Positions 1 to 8,965 of a DNA stretch of 64,000 bases are shown here, one piece after another. The first letter of the stretch is position 1. Each line of letters starts with the position of its first letter. The position numbers and the translations under genes were made by a program. The stretch is taken from NCBI GenBank assembly GCA_965262605.1, contig CBDHFN010000003.1, positions 434,001-498,000 of the forward strand, written 5' to 3'. The notes below the pieces were generated by a model that worked only from the letters and a program-made list of their open reading frames with translations, made no database searches and was not told where the DNA came from. Source of the DNA: CBDHFN01 sp965262605. Its GTDB lineage: Bacteria > Pseudomonadota > Alphaproteobacteria > JASGCL01.

Positions 1-1826
1 TGGGTATCAAGCTTGAAACTGATGAGGATTTGGGCGTGTTTTTAACCAATACGCTTGATATTGACCAGCATAGTATCAGCGACCTTTACCCCGAAACTAA
101 ACGCGAGCATGAAAAAGCCTTAGCGGTGAAAAATAACGATGATATTTTGGCAATTATTGGTAATCCGCCATATTTTAATGGCAAAAGCAAGGTGAAATCG
201 GAAACTTTGGACAAAGAAATGGATATTTATAAACAAGATTTAGCCGAGAAAAATATTCAACCTCTTAATGATATTTATCTAAAATTTATGCGCTTTGCTG
301 ATTGGAAAATGACCAAAGCGGGCAAAGGCGTGGTCGGAATTATCACCAATAACAGCTATCTTGACGGCAATATTCATCGGCAAATGCGTAAAACCTTGTG
401 TGAACATTTTGATGAAATTTATATTGTAAACTTACATGGTAATAGCCATAAAAAAGAAACCGACAAAAATATTTTTGATATTATGGTCGGGGTAAGCATT
501 ATATTTTTGGTAAAAAACCCGCAGATAAAAACCAAATCGGTGAAATATTTCTCATTAGCGAATAATAACCTTAACAGCCGTGCCGATAAATTAAAATTCC
601 TCAATGAAACAAAATTTAAGTCGGTTAGGTGGCAAAAATTACCCGTTAATGCCCCAAATTATTGGTTTGTGCCCCGCGATTATAGCCACGAAAAAATATA
701 TAAAAAATTCATCAAAATACCCGATATTTTTGAATATTTTAGTTCTGCAATGGAAACTAGGCAAGACAAATTGACAATTCATTATAATATTAGTTCGCTT
801 ATTAACTTAAAAAATGAATTTACATTGAAATCTATTGAAAATATAATTAATAAATACAATACCAAAGATGGAAGAGATTGGCAAGCAACAAACGCAATTT
901 CAGATTTAAAGAATAATTTTAACCCTACAAGAATTTTGTATAGACCTTTTGATTTTAGATTCACTTCGTTAAGTAAATTATCAAAAAGCTTTCTTGCATA
1001 CCCTGTATATGATTTATTTAAACATTTTGAAAATAAAGAAAATATTGGCATTATCTTTAAAAGGCAAATGCAGACTTCAAAATTTGCAAATATATTTATT
1101 AGCAAATTAGTAACTGAAAAAATTATTCTTGAACCCGCGTTTGGCGGTAGTTATCTTGCCCCGCTTTATATTTACGAACCACTGCAATTTTCATTAGCGG
1201 GGCTTGATGAAAATCCCGAAGAAAAAAGGGCAAATTTCACCGAAAAATTTACTAAAAATTACCTTAAAAAGCTTGATTTCGCGCCAAGCCCCGAAGAAAT
1301 TATGGCATATATTTATGCGGTATTACATGCGCCAATATACCGCGAAAAATATTTAGAATTTTTAAAAAGCGATTATCCATCAGTGCCGATGACAATAAAT
1401 CGCGAAGTATTTACTCAATATGCCCAATTGGGGCAAGAGTTAATTGCCCTGCATTTATTACAACCCGAAAAAATCCAAGCCAATAGCATATTTTGTAAAA
1501 TTAATGCCAAGGGCAAGGAATTCACCATCACTAAAATCCACGAACCAACGGGTAATGATGCGGGCATTAATGATATTTTAAGTTTAGATTGTGGCAAGGA
1601 TGAAAATATAAGCTTCACGGGAATTACTAAGGATATTTATAATTTTGAAATTGGTTCGTATCGTCCCATTGATAAATGGCTTAAATATCGCATCAAAGAT
1701 AAATATGCCTTAAATCATGATGATTTAAATCATATCAAACTAATGGCAAGCGCGATAAGCCAAACCATCATAATCATGGGCAAGCTTAATGATTTAGGCG
1801 AATTATATTTAACGGATATAGTTTGA
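1..1826 (+). CDS. Type ISP/IIG restriction-modification enzyme, C-terminal part (5' truncated by window edge)
   Basis: The reading frame is open from base 3 and has no start in the window, so this is the 3' part of a larger gene. The visible residues include a GNPPYF motif near base 160, the catalytic motif of N6-adenine DNA methyltransferases, followed by about 540 residues resembling the C-terminal target-recognition region of type ISP (LlaBIII-like) single-chain enzymes, including the FxxxxxLGxELIALHLL-type segment near base 1400-1460. In that family the missing N-terminal part carries nuclease and helicase domains. The protein would methylate and cleave DNA at an asymmetric site. The gene ends 12 bp before the convergent cytochrome peroxidase gene. 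Family assignment is fairly firm; whether the upstream part is intact cannot be seen. Confidence 0.75.
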   Translation, partial: GIKLETDEDLGVFLTNTLDIDQHSISDLYPETKREHEKALAVKNNDDILAIIGNPPYFNGKSKVKSETLDKEMDIYKQDLAEKNIQPLNDIYLKFMRFADWKMTKAGKGVVGIITNNSYLDGNIHRQMRKTLCEHFDEIYIVNLHGNSHKKETDKNIFDIMVGVSIIFLVKNPQIKTKSVKYFSLANNNLNSRADKLKFLNETKFKSVRWQKLPVNAPNYWFVPRDYSHEKIYKKFIKIPDIFEYFSSAMETRQDKLTIHYNISSLINLKNEFTLKSIENIINKYNTKDGRDWQATNAISDLKNNFNPTRILYRPFDFRFTSLSKLSKSFLAYPVYDLFKHFENKENIGIIFKRQMQTSKFANIFISKLVTEKIILEPAFGGSYLAPLYIYEPLQFSLAGLDENPEEKRANFTEKFTKNYLKKLDFAPSPEEIMAYIYAVLHAPIYREKYLEFLKSDYPSVPMTINREVFTQYAQLGQELIALHLLQPEKIQANSIFCKINAKGKEFTITKIHEPTGNDAGINDILSLDCGKDENISFTGITKDIYNFEIGSYRPIDKWLKYRIKDKYALNHDDLNHIKLMASAISQTIIIMGKLNDLGELYLTDIV

Positions 1827-1838
1827 TACCCAAAAAAT

Positions 1839-2948
1839 TTAATTTGCTGGGAATGGATTAGAAAATTTCTTATTGGTCAAAAATTCATTATCAGTTAGGC
1901 TTTTAAGAAATTCAATTAAATCTTTTTTTTCTTCGTCCGTTATTGAAAATTTATTAATAAGTGAGCTTGTTAATAAACTGCGGGCGCGTCCGCCTTTGGC
2001 GTAATGCTTGTCAATAACTTCGTCTAATGTTGCCAATGATCCATCGTGCATATATGGTGCGCTTAATGCAATATTTCGTAAGCTTGGCGTGCGAAATTTA
2101 CCCATATCGGCAAAATTACCGCTAAATTCCATAATGCCGATATTTTCTTTGGGGTAGCTTCCTTTGCCGTCAATATTATAAAGCCCTGTATTATGATAAG
2201 CGGCTTCGCCGTTCGGCAAATTTTGATGAATATTATTATCGGTGAAATTAATGCCGCCGTGGCAATGATGGCATTCTAATTTTTCGCCAAAAAATAAATC
2301 TAACCCGCGTTTTGCGCTGGGTGAAAGCGCGTTGCTTTTATTGCCATATACAAATTTATCATAATCAGAATTAAATGATATTAAGCTTCGTTCAAACGCT
2401 GCAATGGCTTGGGTAAGTGATTTTATCGGATTTTGATTGTTGCCATTAAACGCCTTGGGCATTAAATTTTTATAAATTTTATCGGTTTTTAACAAATTAA
2501 TTATTTGCGATTCGCGCCCCATCATACCCATTTCAATGGGGTGATCGCCAAAAATTGGCGTTAAAATTTGTTGTTCCAAGGAACGAATATTCGGATTTGC
2601 CCAAGTATATGCGGGATAATATGCCAAATTCACCAAAGCCATGGCGCTTTTATGCCCAAATTCGCCATTGACCCCCATTGATGTTGCTTGCCCATCGGCA
2701 AAGCCAAGCGATTGTTGATGACAAGTCGCGCAAGCTATCGTGCCATCTTTGGATAATCGTTTATCGTAAAATAAATACCGCCCAAGCGTTATTTTCGCAA
2801 GATTCATCGGATTATCGCGCGGAATAATCGGCTTGGGCGCATATTTTGGAATTTGGTCAAAAAAATTATATTCTTGCGCAAAAATTGGCTTTGCCAAGGC
2901 AAAAACCATGAAAAAAGCGCAAAAACTTAATTTAATTTTATTTCGCAT
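1839..2948 (-). CDS. Di-heme cytochrome c peroxidase/MauG family protein, MbnH-like
   Basis: Periplasmic di-heme enzyme of 369 residues. With the start at 2948 the protein opens with a signal peptide ending near AKPIFAQ and carries two CxxCH heme sites (C73/C76/H77 and C226/C229/H230), the layout of the CcpA/MauG family. A longer frame reaches 2999, but that start would bury the signal peptide. It overlaps the 3' end of the MbnP-like gene by 11 bp. Known biology: MbnH acts on its partner MbnP, oxidising a tryptophan to kynurenine in a copper-related pathway. The adjacency to an MbnP homologue makes MbnH-type more likely than a simple peroxide-detoxifying peroxidase, but the substrate is inferred from context. 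Confidence 0.8.
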   Translation of the reverse strand: MRNKIKLSFCAFFMVFALAKPIFAQEYNFFDQIPKYAPKPIIPRDNPMNLAKITLGRYLFYDKRLSKDGTIACATCHQQSLGFADGQATSMGVNGEFGHKSAMALVNLAYYPAYTWANPNIRSLEQQILTPIFGDHPIEMGMMGRESQIINLLKTDKIYKNLMPKAFNGNNQNPIKSLTQAIAAFERSLISFNSDYDKFVYGNKSNALSPSAKRGLDLFFGEKLECHHCHGGINFTDNNIHQNLPNGEAAYHNTGLYNIDGKGSYPKENIGIMEFSGNFADMGKFRTPSLRNIALSAPYMHDGSLATLDEVIDKHYAKGGRARSLLTSSLINKFSITDEEKKDLIEFLKSLTDNEFLTNKKFSNPFPAN

Positions 2949-3882
2949 AAAAAATTTGTTGCCCCTTGGTTGCTTGTTGATGCCCATAATTAAGCCCAAA
3001 TTGCACCATTATCGGCATACATGCTGGATTGCCCCCAAAACTCATGCAGCTGCTTGCGACTGATTCGGGGCTTGCGTGCCCAGCCGTTTGGCTTGCGACT
3101 GATTCGGGGCTTGCGTGCCCAGCCGTTTGGCTTGCGCCCATATCATCAAAATTAACATCTTGCAATAAATTTGCTAAATCTAAGGTTATTTGTTGTTTTT
3201 CGGGGTTAAAATTCGGCAAATTAACCATAACGCGATTCGGATTATTGCATCTGCTCGGGGCTATAATTTTGGCATCAGATTGGCATTCAGTGCTGCCTAA
3301 ATGCAGGCTATAAGGCTTTTCGCCCCCATGACTAATAATATTGGCTTCTAATTTGAAAAATTTATAACCAATTTGCCAAACCCAAAACATTGCGCTTTGA
3401 TTTAAGGGTGCTGGTGCGCTGGTCGGGTCTTGGTGATTTTGCGCAAAAGGCACGCCAAGTTCAAAATATACGCCGACTATATCATTGATATTTTTAGGAA
3501 TACTATAATTAATCGTATTATTCATCGCTTTTGTGCCATTTAAACAGCCAGATTCGCCATTTTCTAAGTCAATCAGGGCAATATCCGCGAATTGCCATTG
3601 CTTGTCTTGAATTAATTTCATCGGTGTTTTATTGCCTTTTTTATCAATCCATTGCCAATTGCTTAGGAAAAATCTTAAATCCGTGGGCGTGATTTTTGAT
3701 TTGCTAGCGCCAATATTTTCATAAACCTGCCCGCATTCAAATTTTTTATCATTAAAAACAGCATTTATATGAAAATGACCATTTTCTTTGCCTTTGTTGG
3801 TTAAATGGTCGGCAAAAGCATAATTATGATAGGTTGTTCCTATAATTATGCTTAAAATTAGTAATTTTAATAGCTTATTCAT
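2938..3882 (-). CDS. MbnP-like copper-associated periplasmic protein
   Basis: Exported protein of 314 residues with an N-terminal signal peptide (cleavage near YAFA). The mature start has the MbnP-type pattern: FHINAVFNDKKFECGQVYENIG, then a predicted beta-rich body with TPTDLRFFLSNW and several tryptophans. MbnP proteins are periplasmic and copper-linked, and are modified by the di-heme MbnH, which here is encoded directly downstream with an 11-bp overlap. A strong ribosome site (AAAGGAG) lies 7 bp before the ATG at 3882. An odd feature is a perfect 39-bp tandem duplication near the 3' end that adds a repeated 13-residue segment (SQTAGHASPESVA twice) just before the final cysteine-containing loop. 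Fourth and longest-conserved part of a copper-type operon. Confidence 0.75.
   Translation of the reverse strand: MNKLLKLLILSIIIGTTYHNYAFADHLTNKGKENGHFHINAVFNDKKFECGQVYENIGASKSKITPTDLRFFLSNWQWIDKKGNKTPMKLIQDKQWQFADIALIDLENGESGCLNGTKAMNNTINYSIPKNINDIVGVYFELGVPFAQNHQDPTSAPAPLNQSAMFWVWQIGYKFFKLEANIISHGGEKPYSLHLGSTECQSDAKIIAPSRCNNPNRVMVNLPNFNPEKQQITLDLANLLQDVNFDDMGASQTAGHASPESVASQTAGHASPESVASSCMSFGGNPACMPIMVQFGLNYGHQQATKGQQIFYAK
3052..3129. repeat. Perfect 2 x 39-bp tandem repeat inside the mbnP-like gene
   Basis: Two identical 39-bp copies (3052-3090 and 3091-3129) lie head to tail and in frame, followed by a few bases of a third. They encode two 13-residue units. Perfect identity suggests a recent duplication or a variable-number locus. 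Confidence 0.95.
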
Positions 3883-3896
3883 CTTTTTCTCCTTTG

Positions 3897-5282
3897 TTAG
3901 TTTATAAGATTTTTTGGCGTAAAAAACAAGAATATTTTAGCCAAAATCATGGTTAAGCCTGTTAGTGGATATAATATACCCACACCCATAATTAAGCCCC
4001 AAATTATCAAGGTTGCTTTTGTGTCTTGACGCGGTGGCGCGGCAATTTTATGCGCGGGTTTGCGTTTTAACCAAGCAATAATGCCCGTAATTCCCAGCGT
4101 GATTAACCCCAAACAAGCTATCGCCATCAAAATTTGATTAATTATACCATATTCATGCCCTTGATGCACGGAAATTGACCATTCAATGATCCTTGCGCCC
4201 CAGCCAATATCTTGATATTTATTATTAAATAACACTTGTCCAGAATATTGATCAATATGAATAACTTGCTCGTTTTCTACTTTTTTCGGAAAAACCGAAG
4301 CACTATATACGCCCGTTTCGTCTTGCGGCAAGGCGACTTCATAACCCTTGGCAATGCCTAAATTTTCAAAAATCGCTATTGCCTTGTCAATATCAATTAC
4401 TTCGGCGTTTTTAATAAAAAATTTGGGCGGGGTTGATTCGGGCATGGGAATTTTTTCACCGCCCCAATTAATATTGGGAATTATAACCTTAGTGGCGTTT
4501 TTGGGAATAGTAGATTGGGGAATTTCTTGCCAAAATTCGGGGGGATAGCCAATTTTTTCTTGATTAACCCAACTATTGACCTTATCACCCCAATAAGCCG
4601 ACCAAAACATGCCAGTTATTGCCAAAAATAAAATAACAATACCGACATAAAAACCGCTTATTGCGTGAAAATCACGCCAAAATAAGCGCTTTTTGGGATT
4701 AGTTTCGGATAATTTATAAACCCCCACCGATAATCCACGGGGCAACCATAAATATATGCCACTTATAATTAAAATAATCACAAACCCAGAAATAATTTCC
4801 ATAAAATAATTGGCAAATGTGCCAAAATATTCCAATGAATGAATTTTTTTGACAATTTGCAGGATTTTTTTGTCGGAAATTACGCCAGCAATTGCCAAAT
4901 TTTGCGGGTTAATAAATACCGAAGTTTTTTTGCCCTCGCCATGATGGCTATTACCAACTTCGCTAATCACCACTTCGGCATTGCGATTCGGGCTGATGGC
5001 GGGCGTATAATTGACAATATTTCCCGCCAAATATGTTTGCGCTGCGGCAATTATGGCGTGATGCGGTTGAGGTTTTTCGTGTTGCTGCGCCATATTATTA
5101 TTAAAATAATAATCATGGTTAATATATTCATCTAATTCAGTATGAAAAAGATAAATTAATCCCGTGATGGCAATTAAAAAAATAAAGGGCAATACGAACA
5201 AGCCTGCAAAAAAATGCCAGCGATATACAGCTTTATAATAAGGTGAAAGCACACGATTCGTGCTTGGTAATGATTTTTTCAT
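3897..5282 (-). CDS. PepSY-associated TM domain membrane protein (PiuB-like)
   Basis: Inner-membrane protein of 461 residues in the PepSY_TM family. Visible features are a first membrane helix near residues 20-45 preceded by YKAVYRWHFFAGL, a large periplasmic loop with PepSY-like segments (HHAIIAAA and VISDKKILQIVKKIHSLEY), further helices near 155-180, 205-230, 380-405 and 425-450, and conserved His in the HQGHEYG loop. Family members are encoded with iron- or copper-uptake and siderophore-reduction genes and several are thought to be ferric-chelate reductases. It sits 14 bp upstream of the MbnP-like gene in the same direction and is probably co-transcribed with it. Function here is inferred from family and operon. 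Confidence 0.8.
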   Translation of the reverse strand: MKKSLPSTNRVLSPYYKAVYRWHFFAGLFVLPFIFLIAITGLIYLFHTELDEYINHDYYFNNNMAQQHEKPQPHHAIIAAAQTYLAGNIVNYTPAISPNRNAEVVISEVGNSHHGEGKKTSVFINPQNLAIAGVISDKKILQIVKKIHSLEYFGTFANYFMEIISGFVIILIISGIYLWLPRGLSVGVYKLSETNPKKRLFWRDFHAISGFYVGIVILFLAITGMFWSAYWGDKVNSWVNQEKIGYPPEFWQEIPQSTIPKNATKVIIPNINWGGEKIPMPESTPPKFFIKNAEVIDIDKAIAIFENLGIAKGYEVALPQDETGVYSASVFPKKVENEQVIHIDQYSGQVLFNNKYQDIGWGARIIEWSISVHQGHEYGIINQILMAIACLGLITLGITGIIAWLKRKPAHKIAAPPRQDTKATLIIWGLIMGVGILYPLTGLTMILAKIFLFFTPKNLIN

Positions 5283-5324
5283 GGAGATTCCTTGTGTTAT
5301 GGGTAATGATTTTTTTAAAAAATT

Positions 5325-5693
5325 TCATAACAAAGGTGGCGCAAGCGGCGTGATAGAGAAAAAATTATATTCCAATTGCCAAGAACGGCGAATTTTTTTG
5401 GGCGCAAAGCGAATTTTGGAATATTCTTGAACATATAATAAAATCGTTGCCATGGCATAAACGATAAACCCTAACGCTAAAATTTGCAACAATGGGCATG
5501 ATTCAAAATTATTATGATCATGGTGATTCGCTTGGGTTTCTGTATTATCGGCAATTATGCCGTGGTGATGCTGAATATTTGATGATTCTTGCGCAGGTTT
5601 TTGCCAACAACAAGGCATAAACGCAAGTTGCACAACAAATAACGCCATGGCGAACAATAAAACTAGTTTTGCGCGAATGCGAAAATAATTCAT
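5325..5693 (-). CDS. Small His-rich membrane protein (unknown; possible metal-binding, DUF2946-like)
   Basis: First gene of the four-gene copper-type operon, 122 residues from the ATG at 5693. A longer frame reaches 5777, but that region holds the operon promoter. It has an N-terminal membrane helix (residues about 8-26, ending in FMPCCW), a loop rich in His (QHHHG and NHHDHN), then a second hydrophobic segment (LLQILALGFIVYAMATILLY) and a basic tail. The paired cysteines and His clusters suggest metal binding. The general shape resembles DUF2946/CopL-type proteins of metal loci, but I see no definitive signature. The next gene starts about 40 bp downstream. Confidence 0.6.
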   Translation of the reverse strand: MNYFRIRAKLVLLFAMALFVVQLAFMPCCWQKPAQESSNIQHHHGIIADNTETQANHHDHNNFESCPLLQILALGFIVYAMATILLYVQEYSKIRFAPKKIRRSWQLEYNFFSITPLAPPLL

Positions 5694-5729
5694 TATATAG
5701 CTGATTCCATATATTTTTAGATATATCGC

Positions 5730-5808
5730 AAAATAAATTAATATTTTATTATTGTCAAGCGGTAATTTCCATGACATTCCGCATTTTTTTGATGGTATTT
5801 TATTTATT
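5730..5808 (-). promoter_or_regulatory. Promoter with upstream GGAATGTC module (copy 1)
   Basis: Reading towards the copper-type operon: a block ATAAATAAAAT...AAAAAAATGCGGAATGTC (5808-5772), 13 bp, TTGACA (-35, 5758-5753), 17 bp, TATTTT (-10, 5735-5730). The same upstream block occurs at three other loci at nearly the same distance from a -35 box. The downstream start codon is at 5693. Confidence 0.55.
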
Positions 5809-5843
5809 GTCGCAATTATTGCATCAGCGCATAAAATAAGAAA

Positions 5844-6368
5844 TTATTTTTCTTGTAATCTTGGCATTAATTCTACGAAATTGCATGGGCGATGCCGTAT
5901 GTCTAACTGAGTAGATAATATCCAATCCCAACCATCTTGGCAAGCTGAGGGCGAACCGGGCAGGGCAAATATATAACAACCATCAACCACTATTGCCATG
6001 GCGCGTGATTGCACCGCCGATGAGCCTATTTTTTCAAATGATTTCATTCGGAATAATTCGCCAAAACCTATTATTTCTTTGCCCCCCAATCCTAATAATG
6101 CCTCGGGGGTTAGGTCGCGCCCGGTTACCCCCGTGCCTCCCGTGGTAATAATTGCATCTATAGATTTTTGCGCTAACCACGCGCGAATTTGGGCTTGAAT
6201 TAACGCCACATCATCGCGCACAATGGCGCGCGCTTGAATAATATGCCCTGCCGAAGTTAAATTCTTCACCAAAATATTACCAGATTTATCATCGTCTAGG
6301 GTTCTTGTATCGGAAATGGTCATAATGGCGCATTGACAGGGTTTAAATTGACGATTCATATCCAGCAT
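5844..6368 (-). CDS. moaB: Molybdenum cofactor biosynthesis protein B (MoaB)
   Basis: MoaB/MogA family protein of 174 residues, acting in molybdenum-cofactor synthesis (adenylylation of molybdopterin). Family hallmarks are visible: ISDTRTLDDDKSG near residue 18-30, the pterin-binding TTGGTGVTGRDLTPEA near 75-90, and FALPGSPSACQDGWD near 133-148. The chosen ATG at 6368 has an AAGGAT ribosome site; a second Met three residues on is an alternative. It follows the lytic transglycosylase by 16 bp and is probably co-transcribed with it. No other Moco gene is in the window, so the pathway is inferred from family alone. Confidence 0.9.
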   Translation of the reverse strand: MLDMNRQFKPCQCAIMTISDTRTLDDDKSGNILVKNLTSAGHIIQARAIVRDDVALIQAQIRAWLAQKSIDAIITTGGTGVTGRDLTPEALLGLGGKEIIGFGELFRMKSFEKIGSSAVQSRAMAIVVDGCYIFALPGSPSACQDGWDWILSTQLDIRHRPCNFVELMPRLQEK

Positions 6369-6384
6369 TTTTATCCTTTGGTAT

Positions 6385-8172
6385 TCAGGGTTTATTTTGA
6401 CTTAATTGGTTAAGAATTAATTTCGGCATACGCCCCTCGGCAATATCTTTACGGCTTGATAAATCGGCATTAAGCAGGTTGCTATACACCCAGTAATTTG
6501 CCATTACCCGTTCCAAATAAATGCGAGTTTCGCGAATCGGAATTGATTCAATATATATTAAAGGATCATTGGAATTGGGCATCACATCGCCCCAACGGCG
6601 CACATTGCCAATACCGGCATTATAACCTGCTAAGGAATAAAAAATATTTCCTTCAACATCTTTAAGATTCAGCAACTGATTTAAATATTTTGTGCCCAAG
6701 CCAACATTGGTTTTCGGGTCGGCAACTTCGTTGCGTTTTAGAGGTTTTTGCGCCACAAGATTCGCTGTGCCCGGCATTACCTGCATCAAGCCAATGGCAC
6801 CCACAGGGCTTTTGGCATGGGTAATAAAGGCGGATTCTTGGCGAATCACCCCGTATACAAGCGGTGAAAGCGGTGCTTTACTATCAATTAAATTCGGTTG
6901 CAAGGGAAATAATGAATCAACAAAAACTTGCTGGCTTACGCGTTCCAAATGTTCGGCAAGCTTTAATGATGCGAAATTTACATTTAATTTATTCATGAAA
7001 AATAATAAATTTTCCGCGCTTTCGCTGGTAAGCCGCCCAATTATTGGGCGCAATTCGCGGTTAGCATCGTCAAATCGGTTTAATTCACATAACGCAAAAA
7101 TTCGTTTTATTGTTGGGTTTTTATACATTTTTTCAAAATGCGCCGCGTTAAAATTGGGGGAATTTTTGCTGTTTGCGGTATAATTTTCGCCCAAAATCTC
7201 GGCGGCTAATTGCCCATAAAAACTAAATGGTGCGGTATTTAAAGCATGGGCAAAATAGGCATTGACATTTTCAACCTCGCCTAGTCGGGTTAAATTGCGC
7301 CCCACCCAAAAAGCCGCACCCGCCGCCAACCATTTATCATCAGAAGCCATTGTTTGTTCAAAAAATTTATATGAAACCTCGTGTTGCTCTAATTGCCATG
7401 CCGCTAATCCCGCCCACCAACTCGCGATATAGCTATTTTTTGGGGCAAATCTAAAAGATTCCACGGTAAAATCAATCGCTGATTCATAATGCCCTTCACG
7501 ATAAAATCGTTGAATAATATTCGCATAATATAACCCTAAATTTTCAGGTTTGACTTGATTCGCGATGGAACGAATATAAGCTAAGGCTTGATTAAATTTC
7601 TTTTCTTTCAATAAACCTAAGATTTTGCGGTTGTGCATATCCTCCAAAATTCCGCCCTCAACCCCCGTTGATTCAAAATTGGGGCGAAAATCAATTAAAA
7701 TATCTGGGTCTAAATAAGATTTTATGGGTGCTTGTAAATTACATTTTGCCGCCTTGGGTTTTTTCTTTAACGCCAATTTATAAATGACAATCGCATCGGG
7801 ATAATCAGGATATTTAGCCATGAAATCGCATAATTGCTGATACCCAGCACTTTGCGCCGAAGTATATCTTGCGTAGTAAATAGTCGGAATTAAGGATTTA
7901 TTTTTAAGGGCATTAATATCTTTATCAAATGTTGGCGGGCGCGGGGCATTAATACCATCAAATAATCGCTTATATATTTTGGCATCATCAATGCTTAATT
8001 GGGGTTGAATTTTTAATTCGGCGTAAATATCGGTGATATTTTGGCTATAAATCGGTATAACAAACGCAAATACACCATAAATCCCCAAAAAAATACGGCA
8101 AATTCTTTTGCGCCAAAGGGCTAAAAGCCATTGATAAAATTCATTAAAATGAACGGAATATGGGTTACGCAA
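6385..8172 (-). CDS. slt: Soluble lytic murein transglycosylase
   Basis: Periplasmic murein-cleaving enzyme of 595 residues that cuts the MurNAc-GlcNAc bond to give anhydro-muropeptides. The N-terminal hydrophobic stretch near residues 26-43 acts as signal or anchor. A long alpha-helical superhelix (about 50-420) is followed by the SLT catalytic domain, with the catalytic Glu at about 446 in GVIRQESAF, then GAIGLMQVMPGTA and SLAGYNAGIGNVRRW. The frame starts with TTG at 8172 preceded by GGTGA; I see no better ATG before the signal region, but the exact start is uncertain. Transcription probably begins at the promoter near 8212-8240. It matches the AmpG permease and the dipeptide transporter elsewhere in the window as parts of murein turnover. 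Confidence 0.9.
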   Translation of the reverse strand: MRNPYSVHFNEFYQWLLALWRKRICRIFLGIYGVFAFVIPIYSQNITDIYAELKIQPQLSIDDAKIYKRLFDGINAPRPPTFDKDINALKNKSLIPTIYYARYTSAQSAGYQQLCDFMAKYPDYPDAIVIYKLALKKKPKAAKCNLQAPIKSYLDPDILIDFRPNFESTGVEGGILEDMHNRKILGLLKEKKFNQALAYIRSIANQVKPENLGLYYANIIQRFYREGHYESAIDFTVESFRFAPKNSYIASWWAGLAAWQLEQHEVSYKFFEQTMASDDKWLAAGAAFWVGRNLTRLGEVENVNAYFAHALNTAPFSFYGQLAAEILGENYTANSKNSPNFNAAHFEKMYKNPTIKRIFALCELNRFDDANRELRPIIGRLTSESAENLLFFMNKLNVNFASLKLAEHLERVSQQVFVDSLFPLQPNLIDSKAPLSPLVYGVIRQESAFITHAKSPVGAIGLMQVMPGTANLVAQKPLKRNEVADPKTNVGLGTKYLNQLLNLKDVEGNIFYSLAGYNAGIGNVRRWGDVMPNSNDPLIYIESIPIRETRIYLERVMANYWVYSNLLNADLSSRKDIAEGRMPKLILNQLSQNKP

Positions 8173-8211
8173 ATTATTTCACCGAAAAATATATGATATA
8201 AGTTTGATGCA

Positions 8212-8292
8212 ATAACTACCATAATTTATTTGATAGTCAAGATTTAATTTTACAGGACATTCCGCATTTTTTTAGAAGGTATTTTATTTATA
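8212..8292 (-). promoter_or_regulatory. Promoter with upstream GGAATGTCC module (copy 2), for slt-moaB
   Basis: Reading leftwards: ATAAATAAAAT...AAAAAAATGCGGAATGTCC (about 8292-8255), 14 bp, TTGACT (8240-8235), then a weak -10 (AGTTAT, 8217-8212, spacer 17). The upstream block is nearly identical to copy 1 at 5772-5808. Confidence 0.5.
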
Positions 8293-8308
8293 ATACTTAT
8301 GCCCAAAA

Positions 8309-8443
8309 TTTGGGGGATTCCCCCAAACCCCCAACTGAATAATTATTTTTGTATGAAAAATTCTTACAATTCTTAGAAAAATTAAAATTTTTGTTCGTAA
8401 AAACGACTTACCACAAATGCCAATGCCAATTAAACGCATGACG
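8309..8443. repeat. Intergenic composite: GGGGGATTCCCCC hairpin and a 45-bp dispersed repeat
   Basis: 8309-8327 is the perfect palindrome TTTGGGGGATTCCCCCAAA followed by ACCCCC, the hairpin unit also found at 23837, 41469, 41681, 50128 and 50338. 8398-8443 (AAACGACTTACCACAAATGC onwards) is a copy of a family also at 50610-50660 and, inverted, at 46873-46919. No gene is supported in 8173-8449. Confidence 0.8.
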
Positions 8444-8449
8444 AAATGA

Positions 8450-8866
8450 TTAATTAAATAATCCCGTGTCTGGATTGACGCCCACCGACAATAATCGTTC
8501 GGCTTCATGTTCAATAATTTTTTGGGTTTTTTTAAGGGCAGAATAATATTTTTCTTGCTTAATTAAGCCACGCACTAATTCGCAAATTTCTTTGGCTGAT
8601 GGTGCGGCTTCTTGATAATCATCTAAAAATTTATGAAAAAATTCTAAATATTCGCTTCGTTTATCTTCAAAAAGATACGCGCATTGGCACGCATAATAAA
8701 TGCGCTTGCCCGGGGTTGTTGCTTGTTCTTCTTTCATAACTTCTTTACGGCGCATAATATCGGCTTTATTATGCAAAATAATAGTGGTGCTTTCCCCTGA
8801 ATTTTCAATAACGGCACCATTAATAATGATTTTTTCTTTGGTGGGAAGTTTAATACTTAGCGGCAT
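8450..8866 (-). CDS. flbT: Flagellar biosynthesis repressor FlbT
   Basis: Protein of 138 residues matching FlbT, the alphaproteobacterial post-transcriptional regulator that binds flagellin mRNA and links flagellin synthesis to hook assembly. Family pattern is clear: MPLSIKLPTKEKIIINGAVI at the N-terminus, NKADIMRRKEVM near 33-44, TPGKRIYYACQCAYL near 51-65. The ATG at 8866 has an AAAGGTC ribosome site. Usually flbT adjoins flaF and flagellin genes; here it is separated from flaF (13712) by the dipeptide transporter. A sigma-54-like sequence lies just upstream at 8903-8919. Confidence 0.9.
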   Translation of the reverse strand: MPLSIKLPTKEKIIINGAVIENSGESTTIILHNKADIMRRKEVMKEEQATTPGKRIYYACQCAYLFEDKRSEYLEFFHKFLDDYQEAAPSAKEICELVRGLIKQEKYYSALKKTQKIIEHEAERLLSVGVNPDTGLFN

Positions 8867-8902
8867 GGTATGACCTTTTGTTAAAATATTTATTTAGTGC
8901 AT

Positions 8903-8919
8903 TGCAATCTTTATGCTAA
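8903..8919 (-). promoter_or_regulatory. Possible sigma-54 promoter of flbT
   Basis: Reading towards flbT the sequence is TTAGCATAAAGATTGCA, which fits the -24/-12 pattern with correct spacing and a perfect TTGCA, but with G to A in the -24 element. It overlaps a perfect inverted repeat (TCTTTAT-GCTAA-ATAAAGA). Weaker than the fliK site. Confidence 0.3.
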
Positions 8920-8965
8920 ATAAAGATTTTTCTTGATTTTTTTTTTAATTATTTTATGATTAAGT

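Noticed and set aside
2949..2999. N-terminal extension of the MbnH-like protein
   Set aside because: It would place 17 residues before the signal peptide and extend further into the upstream gene.
8284..8514. Small gene on the minus strand
   Set aside because: The frame crosses the dispersed repeats and the 3' end of flbT and has no family signal.
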